A stretch of 64,000 nt of DNA from assembly GCF_018609725.1 (NCBI RefSeq), contig NZ_JAHENT010000045.1, positions 33,049-97,048 of the forward strand, in the 5' to 3' direction. The notes below the pieces were generated by a model. That model had not been told where the DNA came from and did not search any database. It saw only the letters and a list, made by a program, of their open reading frames with translations. Below, piece after piece: positions 1 through 9,628 of this stretch (position 1 is the first letter of the stretch; each line of letters starts with the position of its first letter). Position numbers and translations under genes: made by a program. The DNA is from Methanohalobium sp. GTDB taxonomy: Archaea > Halobacteriota > Methanosarcinia > Methanosarcinales > Methanosarcinaceae.

Positions 1-1757
1 AGGAATGTTGCTCTTCCAGCTTTATACCGCTTTAAATATTCGATTGCTTCTGATGCATCTTCATCATTTTCAGTAACAACAGCCTGCATACGTCCACCTG
101 CAGCTATCTGCAGAGCGGTAGAATATTTTTCGTCTGCTTGCCCCAGTTCAGCAATAGTTCCATAGATTCCCTGAAGTTTCTTATTATCTTTTGCAGATAT
201 AACCGTATCAACCGCTTTTGAGTATTTGCTGTTTTCCTCTGCAGCACGGACTCGGGCTTCAACTTGTGCATATTCCTGCTGATGTTTGCGGAGTTCTTCT
301 TCATGTTCATTCAATATTTCTTTAAGCTGGGAGCGGTTGCTTTCAAGGTCATCGAGGTCTTTGTTCAGTGACTCGATTTTTTCGTTCAGTTTATCAATTT
401 CATGTTGAACAGAGCGGGTATCGCTATCTGAAGATTCGATTTTTTCTTTAGCATCTTGTATTTCGTTTTCTATATCCCTTTTTTCTGCGGATTTACGTCT
501 TACTGCATCAAGCAAGCGGTTTTCTTCACGAATCAGTTCACTTTTTTCATTCTTAATCTGTTCACGTTCATTTTTGAGTTCAGACAGATTGTCCCGGGTT
601 TCGGCAAATTTGGCATCAACATCATTGATTTTGCTCTGCAGAAGTTTCAGTTCGTTTTTACGTTCGTTGAGTTCAGAATTGATACTTTCTTTGCGTATTT
701 CTTCATCATTGATTTTTGATTCAAGTTCTTCAACCTTGGATTTGGCTTCATCGATATCTACAAGAGTTTTACGTCGTCGGGTATCTATGTCCTGTATTTC
801 GTTTTCAGCAATTTCAATACTGCCATTACACCTTGAAATCTCTCCCCTTATCTCTTCAATATCCTTTTTTATCTGGATTTGTTCCTTTTCACCCATATTC
901 TGGATTTGGTTTGTAAGGTCAGAGAGGGTTTTTTCAAGTTCTTGCAGTTGTGCATTTTTTTCATCCAGTAATTTTTGTAGTTCTTCTACTGAATTCTTCT
1001 TGGATTCAATATCACTGTTTACAGATTCAAGCTCTTTTTTTGCGTCCTTTAATTTTGAAAGGATAACAAAACCTTCATACTTTCCTTTTTCCTGTTTCAA
1101 TGATTGGTATTTAAGTGCCTGGTCCCGTTCATCCTTGAGTTTATCAAGCTGGCTGTTAACTTCTTCGATTATAATGTCTACTCTTTCAATGTGTTCTCGT
1201 ACGGTTTCAAGTTCATTCATCGCTCTTTCTTTTTTGTTGTCAAATTCGGATACACCTGCGATTTCATCGATGATTTTTCTCCTTTCTACAGGGGTCATGG
1301 TTATAATCTGGGTGACATCCCCCTGCATGACAACATTGTATCCTTCGGGTGTAACTTTTGCTTTGGCGAGATAATTATGAATGTCTTTCAAACTTACAGA
1401 TTTTCCGTTAAAATAAAAATAGCTGTAATACCCACTTTCAGTTTCCTTTATTTTTCGCGTAATCTCAACTTCATCAGCTTCCACAGGCATTTCATTGTCA
1501 GAGTTGTCAAAACGGATTTTAACCTGTGCGTACTGTGGCTTATTACTGGAATCGGGATTATAAATTAGGTCTGTAAGTTTTTCAGCACGCATAGTTCTTG
1601 AATTGGACAGACCCAGTGCGAATAGGATACCATCAATTATGTTTGATTTACCACTTCCATTTGGTCCGGATATGGTTGTAAAATCGTCAAAAAATGGTAT
1701 CTTTACCTTTTTACCAAAGGATTTGAAATTCAGGAATTCAATTTCCTTTATGTACAC
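1..1757 (-). CDS. smc: Chromosome segregation protein SMC, N-terminal part (runs off the window's left edge)
   Basis: Minus-strand reading from GTG at 1757 gives VYIKEIEFLNFKSFGKKVKIPFFDDFTTISGPNGSGKSNIIDGILFALGLSNSRTMRAEKL (Walker A GPNGSGKSN), followed by long coiled coil; not in the ORF track because of the GTG start and window edge. Confidence 0.9.
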   Translation of the reverse strand, partial: MYIKEIEFLNFKSFGKKVKIPFFDDFTTISGPNGSGKSNIIDGILFALGLSNSRTMRAEKLTDLIYNPDSSNKPQYAQVKIRFDNSDNEMPVEADEVEITRKIKETESGYYSYFYFNGKSVSLKDIHNYLAKAKVTPEGYNVVMQGDVTQIITMTPVERRKIIDEIAGVSEFDNKKERAMNELETVREHIERVDIIIEEVNSQLDKLKDERDQALKYQSLKQEKGKYEGFVILSKLKDAKKELESVNSDIESKKNSVEELQKLLDEKNAQLQELEKTLSDLTNQIQNMGEKEQIQIKKDIEEIRGEISRCNGSIEIAENEIQDIDTRRRKTLVDIDEAKSKVEELESKINDEEIRKESINSELNERKNELKLLQSKINDVDAKFAETRDNLSELKNEREQIKNEKSELIREENRLLDAVRRKSAEKRDIENEIQDAKEKIESSDSDTRSVQHEIDKLNEKIESLNKDLDDLESNRSQLKEILNEHEEELRKHQQEYAQVEARVRAAEENSKYSKAVDTVISAKDNKKLQGIYGTIAELGQADEKYSTALQIAAGGRMQAVVTENDEDASEAIEYLKRYKAGRATF

Positions 1758-1775
1758 GTGCAACCTCTTTAAAAA

Positions 1776-2585
1776 TTATTTGTCATTAGTGATAATTTCA
1801 GCATCTTCATCTTCTCGATGTTCAACTTTTTCTTCAGGTTCGGGTTTATGAGTAGATGAATCATCTCCATCGGCAACAATATATTCATTACTTTTTCTTT
1901 TCGGTCTTCCTTTTTTTGATGAACCCTTTTCTCCACTCTCAGCAATTATATATTCAGAACTGTTCTCCATAGAGGGCTTTTTTTTGTGGTTTTTCTCTCC
2001 ACTTTCAGCAATTATATATTCGGGTTCTACAGAAACGTTGTTTTCACTTTCACCTTGTTGCTCTTGAAGTTGTATAGTATCGATTTCCTGTATTTGTGTA
2101 TAACTACCAGAAGCATTTTCATCAACGTTCTGGTCATTTTTTCCTGTAAATTTTTTTGTATATTCTGATATTTTTGACCCTGATGTATCGCCTGAAAAGT
2201 TTGCATAGCCGCTATCAATATTGTTAGAATCAAGGGATTTTGTATTTGAAGAATTACCAGATTTATATCCATTTGAGGTTGATGTTTGGGATTGATTTTC
2301 GAGGTTTTTAAGAATTGATTTTTGGTCCAGCAATTCTTCCATCATGCCTTCAAGTGTTTTTCCAAGTTCCTTGACCTTATCTTCAAGATTGCCCACACGT
2401 TTTTCCATTTCTTCTACATCTTCTGTTGAGCCGTTATTTTCAAGGTTGTTAATATCAAGTTCCTGATGAATTTCCTCGATGATTGAATCTTTGAGTGAAT
2501 CTTTTATTTTTTTGATTTCCTGCTCTTTTTCAGCGACCTGTTTTTCAAGTCTTTCAATAACAAAATCCCTGTTTTCATTGCCCAT
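1776..2585 (-). CDS. Coiled-coil hypothetical protein with C-terminal EYIIAESGE repeats, upstream of smc
   Basis: Intact 269 aa ORF; N-terminal heptad-like coiled coil; low-complexity acidic C-terminus. Confidence 0.75.
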   Translation of the reverse strand: MGNENRDFVIERLEKQVAEKEQEIKKIKDSLKDSIIEEIHQELDINNLENNGSTEDVEEMEKRVGNLEDKVKELGKTLEGMMEELLDQKSILKNLENQSQTSTSNGYKSGNSSNTKSLDSNNIDSGYANFSGDTSGSKISEYTKKFTGKNDQNVDENASGSYTQIQEIDTIQLQEQQGESENNVSVEPEYIIAESGEKNHKKKPSMENSSEYIIAESGEKGSSKKGRPKRKSNEYIVADGDDSSTHKPEPEEKVEHREDEDAEIITNDK

Positions 2586-2687
2586 ATTTTATGTTACCTC
2601 GTAAATTCATTCATCCCTCAAATTTTATATATTTAATCTTATAAGATTTTTATGTACGTAGAGATGTGATATAAGTTGTGGTTGTTT

Positions 2688-5354
2688 TTATTTTGCAGAT
2701 ATCATGGATGTATTTGTAACAGAGTCTTTTTCCACTTGATATACATAATCAGCAGAATCGATTAAACTTTCGTCATGGGATACTATCAGAATCTGTCCTA
2801 CTCCGGAATCCCTCATCATATCAATAAGTTTTATAAGCTGATGGATATGTCCTCTGTCAAGGAAAACAGTCGGCTCATCAAGTATTAGTGGGGGTAATTC
2901 TGAACTGCTGGAACTGTTGCTGACGCCATATGATAAAAGCCTGTATATAGCACATCTAAGAACCAGATTGAATATTGCTCGTTCTCCACCGCTTAATAGT
3001 TTGGGGTCGAGCGGGGTGCCGTCTTTTTCATAAATAGTGAAATTATAATCTGAATCGAGCCGTATATGTGAGTAAGCATTGTTGGAATACATGAAAGTGA
3101 ATATTTCATTTATCAATGAATCCAGAGCTTTTATATTTTTTTCGCGGAGATTGGCACGGATACGCATATACATATTTTCAAGAGATTCAGCATCTTCATA
3201 GACACTATTAAGATAATTCTTCTTATTCTCCAGATATTGTAAATCTTTGTGCAGGTTGTTCAGGCGGTTAATTTCGTTTTCCAGTCGACCGGCTTCTTTG
3301 AGGACGCTGTCTTTATCCTGGTATAATTTATCAATTTCGTTTGTAATGTTTTGATGGGCGCTTTCATATTGTTTGAGTGTTTTTCTCAAAACATCTATGT
3401 CAACATCACCCATTTTATCTTTTATTTCTTTTAACCGCTCTCTGCGTTCTGTAATTTGGCTGTCAAGTAGAGATGTATTATCTTGATTGCTTTTTATCTT
3501 GTATTCCAGCTGGTTTATATCGCTCTGGATTTTTTCGTATTCGTTGAGGTTGTTTCGGATATTTTTAACAATATCAAGGCTATTTAGGACTTTCTGATGT
3601 TCTTTTTCTGCAGTCTCTTCTTTTTGTTTCAAGGTTGATATTTCTTTGTTAAGTTCATCGATTAATCTGTTGACTTCCTTTTTGCGGTTTTCAAGTTCAT
3701 TGATACTTTCCTTTTCCTCTTCTATGTTGTTGTTATAATCTTCAATCTGTTTTTTTAGCGACTCGATTTTGTTCTGGATTATCTGTATCTCATTTTGGCT
3801 GTCGTTGATAGTTTTACTGTATTTTCTGGCGGTTTTTACTTTTTCCAGTCTTTCCTGTACACTTTTTAAATCTTCTCTGGTTTTTGATAGCTGTTCCTCG
3901 AGCGATTTTTTCTGTTTTCCATCCTCTGATGTAGATTCTTCTATGCTGGAATTTTTCAAATCCTGTCCGCAGGTAGGGCATTTACCCTTTTCGAGCAATT
4001 TTTTATGTTCATTTAAACGTTTGTCCACTTCTGATATTGAGGTCTGGAGTTCACGTTCCTTGCCATGAAGGTCTTTTTGCTGGTCGTTTAAAAGCTCCAT
4101 TGCGTCATCGATGTTGTCCAGTTTATCCTCGGTAAATCCAAGAGATTTTGCGTTTTCAAGTGCAGTGTTTTTCTTGTTTTCCCATTCATTCATGGAAATT
4201 TCAAGATTTTCGATTTCTTTTTGAACCGATTCTATGGATTCTTTCTTTTTCTGGATATTTTTATGGCTTTCAGTAATCTGTTTATCGATATCTTTTAAGG
4301 TATCATTCTTGAGTTTCAGTTCATTTTCTTTGATAGCCCGGTTATTGGATACAGTATTCAGATTTTCTCTTACAACCCGTTCTTCTTCTTCCTTTTTATA
4401 TACAGTGTTTTCAATGTCATCAATATTGAAATCGATTTGGTTTTCAAGTTCTGAATTTTTATCTTGAAGTTGTTTTAAATACTGGCGTTTTTTACTGATA
4501 TCTGCTTTTATATCCTCGATGTCCTTATACAGCTGAGTTTTTTTGTTGTTGAAATCTTGGATTTTTTCGTTTATCGATTTCTTTTTCTCTTCCAGTTCTG
4601 AATAAGTAGTAATACTGTTATTAAGTTCATCGATTTTGGATTTGGCGCTATCTTTTTTCTGGTTTAGTTCATCGATTTTGGATTGTATATTTTTGGATTT
4701 TTCTCTGAGTTTGTTCAGGTTTTCATAGGGGTTTTCATTTTTAATCTTGTCAATTTCAGATTCTGTGTTTTTGATTCGATTATCTACATCTCTAAAATGC
4801 CGTTTTACACCTTTTTTAGCATTGCTGGCTCGTTCTCGATAATCTTCCAGTTTTCCAATTTGTAATAGGTCATCGATCATATTCTGGCGTTCTTTAGGGG
4901 TTGCATTAATGAGTATATCGATTTCACCCTGCCTTATGTACACACAATTTCTGTACGCTTCTTCATCCATGTTGAGTAATTTGCAAACAGCATCATAAGT
5001 CTGGGTAGCTTGGTCTACCACTATATTACCATTGGATTTAAATATGGATTTAGAATTGTAAGCCCTATCATTTTTAGTATCGTATCTGAAACCCTGCTCG
5101 ATTATGTATTCATTTTCATTTTGTTCCAGTTCCAGATATATACTGGCTTTTGAAGCACCCTTGCGTATCATATCTGCCAGAACATATTCTTTTGAAAGTG
5201 TCCTGCTCCCAAAAAGCCCGGTAAAAAAAGCCTCAAGTAGACTGGATTTTCCACTCCCGTTAGCACCGGATACTACGGATACACCATTATTGAATGAAAG
5301 GTCGAGATTTTCATAACTTCTAATGTTTTCGACATATAAACGTTTGAGTTTCAT
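2688..5354 (-). CDS. rad50: DNA double-strand break repair ATPase Rad50
   Basis: 888 aa; Walker A GANGSGKSS, zinc hook CPTCGQDL, C-terminal LSGGERAIFNLVLR and LILDEPTVFLD; overlaps mre11 by 4 bp. Confidence 0.97.
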   Translation of the reverse strand: MKLKRLYVENIRSYENLDLSFNNGVSVVSGANGSGKSSLLEAFFTGLFGSRTLSKEYVLADMIRKGASKASIYLELEQNENEYIIEQGFRYDTKNDRAYNSKSIFKSNGNIVVDQATQTYDAVCKLLNMDEEAYRNCVYIRQGEIDILINATPKERQNMIDDLLQIGKLEDYRERASNAKKGVKRHFRDVDNRIKNTESEIDKIKNENPYENLNKLREKSKNIQSKIDELNQKKDSAKSKIDELNNSITTYSELEEKKKSINEKIQDFNNKKTQLYKDIEDIKADISKKRQYLKQLQDKNSELENQIDFNIDDIENTVYKKEEEERVVRENLNTVSNNRAIKENELKLKNDTLKDIDKQITESHKNIQKKKESIESVQKEIENLEISMNEWENKKNTALENAKSLGFTEDKLDNIDDAMELLNDQQKDLHGKERELQTSISEVDKRLNEHKKLLEKGKCPTCGQDLKNSSIEESTSEDGKQKKSLEEQLSKTREDLKSVQERLEKVKTARKYSKTINDSQNEIQIIQNKIESLKKQIEDYNNNIEEEKESINELENRKKEVNRLIDELNKEISTLKQKEETAEKEHQKVLNSLDIVKNIRNNLNEYEKIQSDINQLEYKIKSNQDNTSLLDSQITERRERLKEIKDKMGDVDIDVLRKTLKQYESAHQNITNEIDKLYQDKDSVLKEAGRLENEINRLNNLHKDLQYLENKKNYLNSVYEDAESLENMYMRIRANLREKNIKALDSLINEIFTFMYSNNAYSHIRLDSDYNFTIYEKDGTPLDPKLLSGGERAIFNLVLRCAIYRLLSYGVSNSSSSSELPPLILDEPTVFLDRGHIHQLIKLIDMMRDSGVGQILIVSHDESLIDSADYVYQVEKDSVTNTSMISAK

Positions 5355-6841
5355 AGATAATCTCCAAGATTGTGCTGTTTGGGTGCGGATTTTTTATGTG
5401 TTGCTTTTTTCTTTTGATGTTGTTTATTATCTGTTCTGTCTTCCACCCAGTTATAACCATAATTCTCTGGTACATTCTCAGGTTTGTTTTTTGTATTATC
5501 TTTTATTTTGTCTGCAGGTTGTTTTTTATTGTAGTTTTCAGATGATTCGATTGTTACTGATGTCTGTTCATTTTCAGATTCATTTTTTTTATCGGTTATT
5601 GTTCCTGTTTCTATAGGATTATCTTTATTATCTTGACAGTCTTTACTGTAATCCTTACTGGATTCATTTTGTTTCTGGGTTTCAGTATTAGGAGATGGAA
5701 CAGGTTTTGTAAAATCTATGTCTTCAAGCAGCTTTTCCATCTCGTCATCAATTTTTGAATCTATGTTACTTTTAACAACTTTCATGTCCCGTACAATTTC
5801 ATCTACCAGTAATCCGCCTTTAGTAAGGTTTATATGTTTGAGTTCTTCCCTGACAGCTTCGTCAGGGTCTGAAAATGAAACATCCATTGATACGTCATCC
5901 AGTTCATCGTTGCCGGTCCTCAAATCCCTTATTCTTGGGACAAGAGCACCCTGGTTTAACAGATAATCTTCTATTTCACTGTATGATATTGTGATGTTTG
6001 GGTCACCGGAAATTTCTACAATGGTAACACTATTTTCGATATTGTGTTCTTTAACAGTATTGAAAATATCATCATATGCATTATCTTTGTCTTTTATCGT
6101 AACAGGTATAAATTCAAAATCACGGGTAGGGAGATTACGTCTGCTGATATCTATGCCTGAATCGTTTATTGTAACAATATTGTAGGAGCGTGTTTCACGC
6201 TCTGATGAACTGGTACGTTCGGTACTTCCGCAGTATGTGACCCATGTATTATTGACGTCTATCTTTTCATGTTTATGATAATCACCAAGCAGAATGGCAT
6301 GTACATCAAATGGAGTGTATTCAATCACCTCTTCACAATCCCATTCTCCAAAGGCGAATGGTTTCATGAGCTGATGCATTACAAGAAGGTTATATTGTGA
6401 ATTATCGGAATAATTATTAAAAACAGAATAATCGAAGTAGGGAATTTTTGATTTTGGAACACTATCGATTCCAAAGATACTAACCTCATCTATTCTATAA
6501 GGTTCGTACTCGAGCCTTACGGCAATGCCCATTTTTTCAAAAAGGTCAAGCCATTGAGTGTGCTGTTTACTTTCATGGTTACCCACAATAGCCAGAAATG
6601 GGATATTTGATGATTTCAAATGTGAAATAATTCTCATAGTTTCCAGTATATCTTCAAGTGTTGGGTTTCTTGAATCAAAAAGATCTCCTGCATGTACAAC
6701 AGCGTCAACCTGCATTTCAATAGCGTCGTTTATAACAGTGGAAAAAGCATCAAGAAAATCCTGTCGGCGAGATTCGCTCTGATATTGGCGGTAGCCTATA
6801 TGTGTATCAGCAGTGTGGAGTAATTTTATTTCACGTCCCAT
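5351..6841 (-). CDS. mre11: DNA double-strand break repair nuclease Mre11
   Basis: LLHTADTHIGYRQY, HAGDLFDSRNPTLED, AIVGNHES phosphoesterase motifs; operon with rad50. Confidence 0.97.
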   Translation of the reverse strand: MGREIKLLHTADTHIGYRQYQSESRRQDFLDAFSTVINDAIEMQVDAVVHAGDLFDSRNPTLEDILETMRIISHLKSSNIPFLAIVGNHESKQHTQWLDLFEKMGIAVRLEYEPYRIDEVSIFGIDSVPKSKIPYFDYSVFNNYSDNSQYNLLVMHQLMKPFAFGEWDCEEVIEYTPFDVHAILLGDYHKHEKIDVNNTWVTYCGSTERTSSSERETRSYNIVTINDSGIDISRRNLPTRDFEFIPVTIKDKDNAYDDIFNTVKEHNIENSVTIVEISGDPNITISYSEIEDYLLNQGALVPRIRDLRTGNDELDDVSMDVSFSDPDEAVREELKHINLTKGGLLVDEIVRDMKVVKSNIDSKIDDEMEKLLEDIDFTKPVPSPNTETQKQNESSKDYSKDCQDNKDNPIETGTITDKKNESENEQTSVTIESSENYNKKQPADKIKDNTKNKPENVPENYGYNWVEDRTDNKQHQKKKATHKKSAPKQHNLGDYL

Positions 6842-6928
6842 GTTTGATTCTATAGGAATCTCAACACTTTTAAGGTTGATGTATTTTTTCCATTGTTTTA
6901 CAATAAATTTTAAATGACGAACGTAATA

Positions 6929-7654
6929 TTATCCAGATTTTGATTCCAGCAGACTTTTGTATCTTGGATACCAGTCTTCAAAATCCATAACGTAATTGAC
7001 TCCACAGATTTTGTTTATATTCCTCTCGTCAAGGAGCTGTTTGAGATGATGCCCACCTTTTACAGTCCTTGTTTGAGGTCCAAACGGGTTAAATATCATT
7101 CTGTTGTTTCTAAAAAGAACATAATCACAGATAAATGCAACATCTTTAAAAAAATAGCATGTAAATCCCGGAGTATGCCCGTCAATATGAACGGCTTCTA
7201 TCCCATCTTTTATAAAACTGGTTTGGAACGTATTGTCAAAACTAAATCCTCTGCATAATTTGAAATCAGAATCTGATTGATGAATAGATACTTTTGATGA
7301 AAAATATTTTCTGTATAGATTGGATGCACCAAGAAAATGGAAATGTGTGAATATGATTTCATCCATTGGTTTTATACTGGTGTCAAAACTTGACGGGCAG
7401 TCTATCTGGTAGGTTTTGTTGTCTTTATTAATCTGATATGAAGCGTGTTCGATACCCAGTTTTGGAACAGAACTTAACCTGGTAACAGAATCTATTACAG
7501 GTGTCTCTTGTACATCATAATCTCTTGAACATTTTTCTGCGGTTATGAATTTGTCTTTGGGAGCATTGCAGAAAGGACACCTTTCAGGTAAATATCCAAC
7601 CATGTTGTAACTGCATACAGTACATACGTATTGATCTTTAAGGTTTATTGTCAA
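6929..7654 (-). CDS. Rubredoxin-like domain fused to metallo-beta-lactamase-fold protein
   Basis: N-terminal CTVCSYNMVGYLPERCPFCNAPKDKF (two CxxC knuckles); downstream THFHFLGA, HIDGHTPGF and CDYV resembling MBL metal-binding motifs. Confidence 0.7.
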   Translation of the reverse strand: MTINLKDQYVCTVCSYNMVGYLPERCPFCNAPKDKFITAEKCSRDYDVQETPVIDSVTRLSSVPKLGIEHASYQINKDNKTYQIDCPSSFDTSIKPMDEIIFTHFHFLGASNLYRKYFSSKVSIHQSDSDFKLCRGFSFDNTFQTSFIKDGIEAVHIDGHTPGFTCYFFKDVAFICDYVLFRNNRMIFNPFGPQTRTVKGGHHLKQLLDERNINKICGVNYVMDFEDWYPRYKSLLESKSG

Positions 7655-7725
7655 TCACATCTCCTCTAATGGAAAAACAGTTTATTAATTGGTAAAGATT
7701 ATAAAATGAAAAGGAAAACTGGAAA

Positions 7726-7932
7726 TTAATCCTCTCTTTCCAACTGCTGTATTATATCGTTTACTGTTAGTTCACCTTTTGCAACTCTTTTTATCATTGG
7801 ATATATAAATGAACAATCTTCCATAGCGTTCCAGCGTGCTTCCCCTACTCTTCTAACTACTTCATTAAGGATTTTTTCACATTCCTGACAGTATTTACTG
7901 TCACTTTCAACTCCGCAAATTTGGCAGTTCAT
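7726..7932 (-). CDS. Small zinc-ribbon-like protein
   Basis: 68 aa ORF with MNCQICGVESDSKYCQEC. Confidence 0.6.
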   Translation of the reverse strand: MNCQICGVESDSKYCQECEKILNEVVRRVGEARWNAMEDCSFIYPMIKRVAKGELTVNDIIQQLERED

Positions 7933-8039
7933 ACGACTCCTCCTTTAATAGGTTAGAGTGTACTAATATTTAAATAAATTGTGTTTAGTTGTTTACCCTA
8001 CTAAGAATGTCGAAACTTGGCCAAGAACTTTGTATAATT

Positions 8040-8759
8040 TTATTCTAAATCTTTAAGCAAAAGAGCACATGAATCAAGAGTACCTGAGCCTACAAGAGTG
8101 GGTGTTATACCGTGATTTTCCATACTTTCTGCTGTTTTTGGTCCAATCGCCACTGTGATGATATCTTTGACGTCAGAATTTGTAAGTTTTGAAGCCAGAA
8201 AGGATTTTGTGCTTGTAAACACAACACCTCTAATTTTTTTATCCACTATGTAATCTTTCAATTCATTAGGGGTTTCTATGAGTTCATAACAGAACCCTTC
8301 AATAACAGTTGCTCCCATTGACTGCAGAGATTGTTTAAGCCCTGAATCAGGTGTATTTGCTCTGGAGATGCCGACAGTTTTGCCTGGTACCTTTTCACCA
8401 AGATGTGTTGTAAAATATTCAGAATAGTATGAATCTAGTACTTCTGTTTGGTATCCATACTGGTTTATCTTTTCTGCTGTTTTGGGACCCACACTGATTA
8501 CTTTGGTTCTATCGGGAATTTCTGTAGTCCACTTGAAAAATTTGATAACACCAAGTGTACTTGTAAAAATGAGAAAATCTATACACCGCGATTCCAACTT
8601 TTTTATAAGAGTTTGCATAGATGATTTATCAGAAGGCTCACGTGATTGTATGGTGGGTATTAGAATTGCATCAAGTCCATACTTTTTGAAAAGATTGTAT
8701 GTTCCATCATCTTTTTCATGTAAACGTGTTACAGCAACCTTCATAATTTCATAGGTCAT
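8040..8759 (-). CDS. hemD: Uroporphyrinogen-III synthase
   Basis: 239 aa; IFTSTLGVIKFF, SVGPKTAEKINQYGY, GVVFTSTKSFLASK, AIGPKTAESMENHGI pattern. Confidence 0.85.
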   Translation of the reverse strand: MTYEIMKVAVTRLHEKDDGTYNLFKKYGLDAILIPTIQSREPSDKSSMQTLIKKLESRCIDFLIFTSTLGVIKFFKWTTEIPDRTKVISVGPKTAEKINQYGYQTEVLDSYYSEYFTTHLGEKVPGKTVGISRANTPDSGLKQSLQSMGATVIEGFCYELIETPNELKDYIVDKKIRGVVFTSTKSFLASKLTNSDVKDIITVAIGPKTAESMENHGITPTLVGSGTLDSCALLLKDLE

Positions 8760-8962
8760 TCTTCATCTTCAATAGGTAGCTTTTCATCAGGTTTAACTCC
8801 ATAATATTCAGCTCTTGCTTGACCGAAAGGACACCCTTTATCTCCAAAAATTTTTAATTCCAGATTCTGTATGGTCTTACAGATTTTATTTCCTGATCTT
8901 GCACCTTTGCAGATGATGCAGTACTTTTCACAAAAAATAGGTGGATTTTTTTTATCAGCCAA
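8756..8962 (-). CDS. Cysteine-rich hypothetical protein, overlapping hemD by 4 bp
   Basis: 68 aa; FCEKYCIICKGARSGNKICKTIQ...CPFGQARAEYYG. Confidence 0.6.
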   Translation of the reverse strand: MADKKNPPIFCEKYCIICKGARSGNKICKTIQNLELKIFGDKGCPFGQARAEYYGVKPDEKLPIEDEE

Positions 8963-9088
8963 TATAAAACCTCCTTTTGATTAGCCCCACTTTTATAAAG
9001 ATAATGAGTTACTATATTTTAATATTTGTCTTAATATTTCAAAAAATTTTTTGGAGCATTTTTTATATATAAAATTTTAACAGTTCAT

Positions 9089-9607
9089 TTAGTCCATGTC
9101 GGTTCTTGAAACATTTTTTAATCGTGTGATGCCATCTATTTCATCGATAATGTCTGCTACAGCATCAGGTACAAGGTGTCTCCAGTCATTATCCTCAATC
9201 ATCTTTTTCCGAATTCTTGTGCCTGAATATTGTTCTCTCTGGTACATGGGTGACTGTTTTACAGGTATTCCTGCCTCTTCAAACAGTTGTATTACCAGTG
9301 GATTGTTTGAATAGACCACATCAAATAAAGGAGTCCTTGAAAGTACATGAGATACCCATAATGAGTTTTGCTGGATGTCTTCGATAGGAAGAGCATAATT
9401 TGGAATTTTTTCCTTTTCAAGAGCATTACGAATCATCATCACTCTTTCACCGGCTGTGAAAGGATCAGATGGACTATGACTTTTCTGGGCACTACCTATT
9501 CCTATAACTACTTCATCGACTTCATCGGCGATTCGGTTGATAATAGAATTATGCCCCAGATGGTAGGGCTGGAATCGTCCGATATAAAATGCTCTTTTCC
9601 TGTGCAT
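9089..9607 (-). CDS. nadM: Nicotinamide-nucleotide adenylyltransferase (archaeal type)
   Basis: RAFYIGRFQPYHLGHNSII, IGIGSAQKSHSPSDPFTAGERVMMI, YSGTRIRKKM. Confidence 0.93.
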   Translation of the reverse strand: MHRKRAFYIGRFQPYHLGHNSIINRIADEVDEVVIGIGSAQKSHSPSDPFTAGERVMMIRNALEKEKIPNYALPIEDIQQNSLWVSHVLSRTPLFDVVYSNNPLVIQLFEEAGIPVKQSPMYQREQYSGTRIRKKMIEDNDWRHLVPDAVADIIDEIDGITRLKNVSRTDMD

Positions 9608-9628
9608 AGTTGAGATTTGTAAAATAAG

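Noticed and set aside
456-1851. Plus-strand ORFs (456-719, 574-1374, 1104-1568, 1603-1851)
   Set aside because: They lie antisense to smc and have Phe/Ser-rich composition produced by reading coiled-coil codons backwards
3769-5316. Plus-strand ORFs inside rad50
   Set aside because: Antisense shadow ORFs; rad50 is intact on the minus strand with all motifs
2688-6841. Rad50-Mre11 with HerA-NurA as a new joint operon
   Set aside because: The four proteins are known to act together in archaea, but here the pairs are about 52 kb apart, so it is not an operon and not novel
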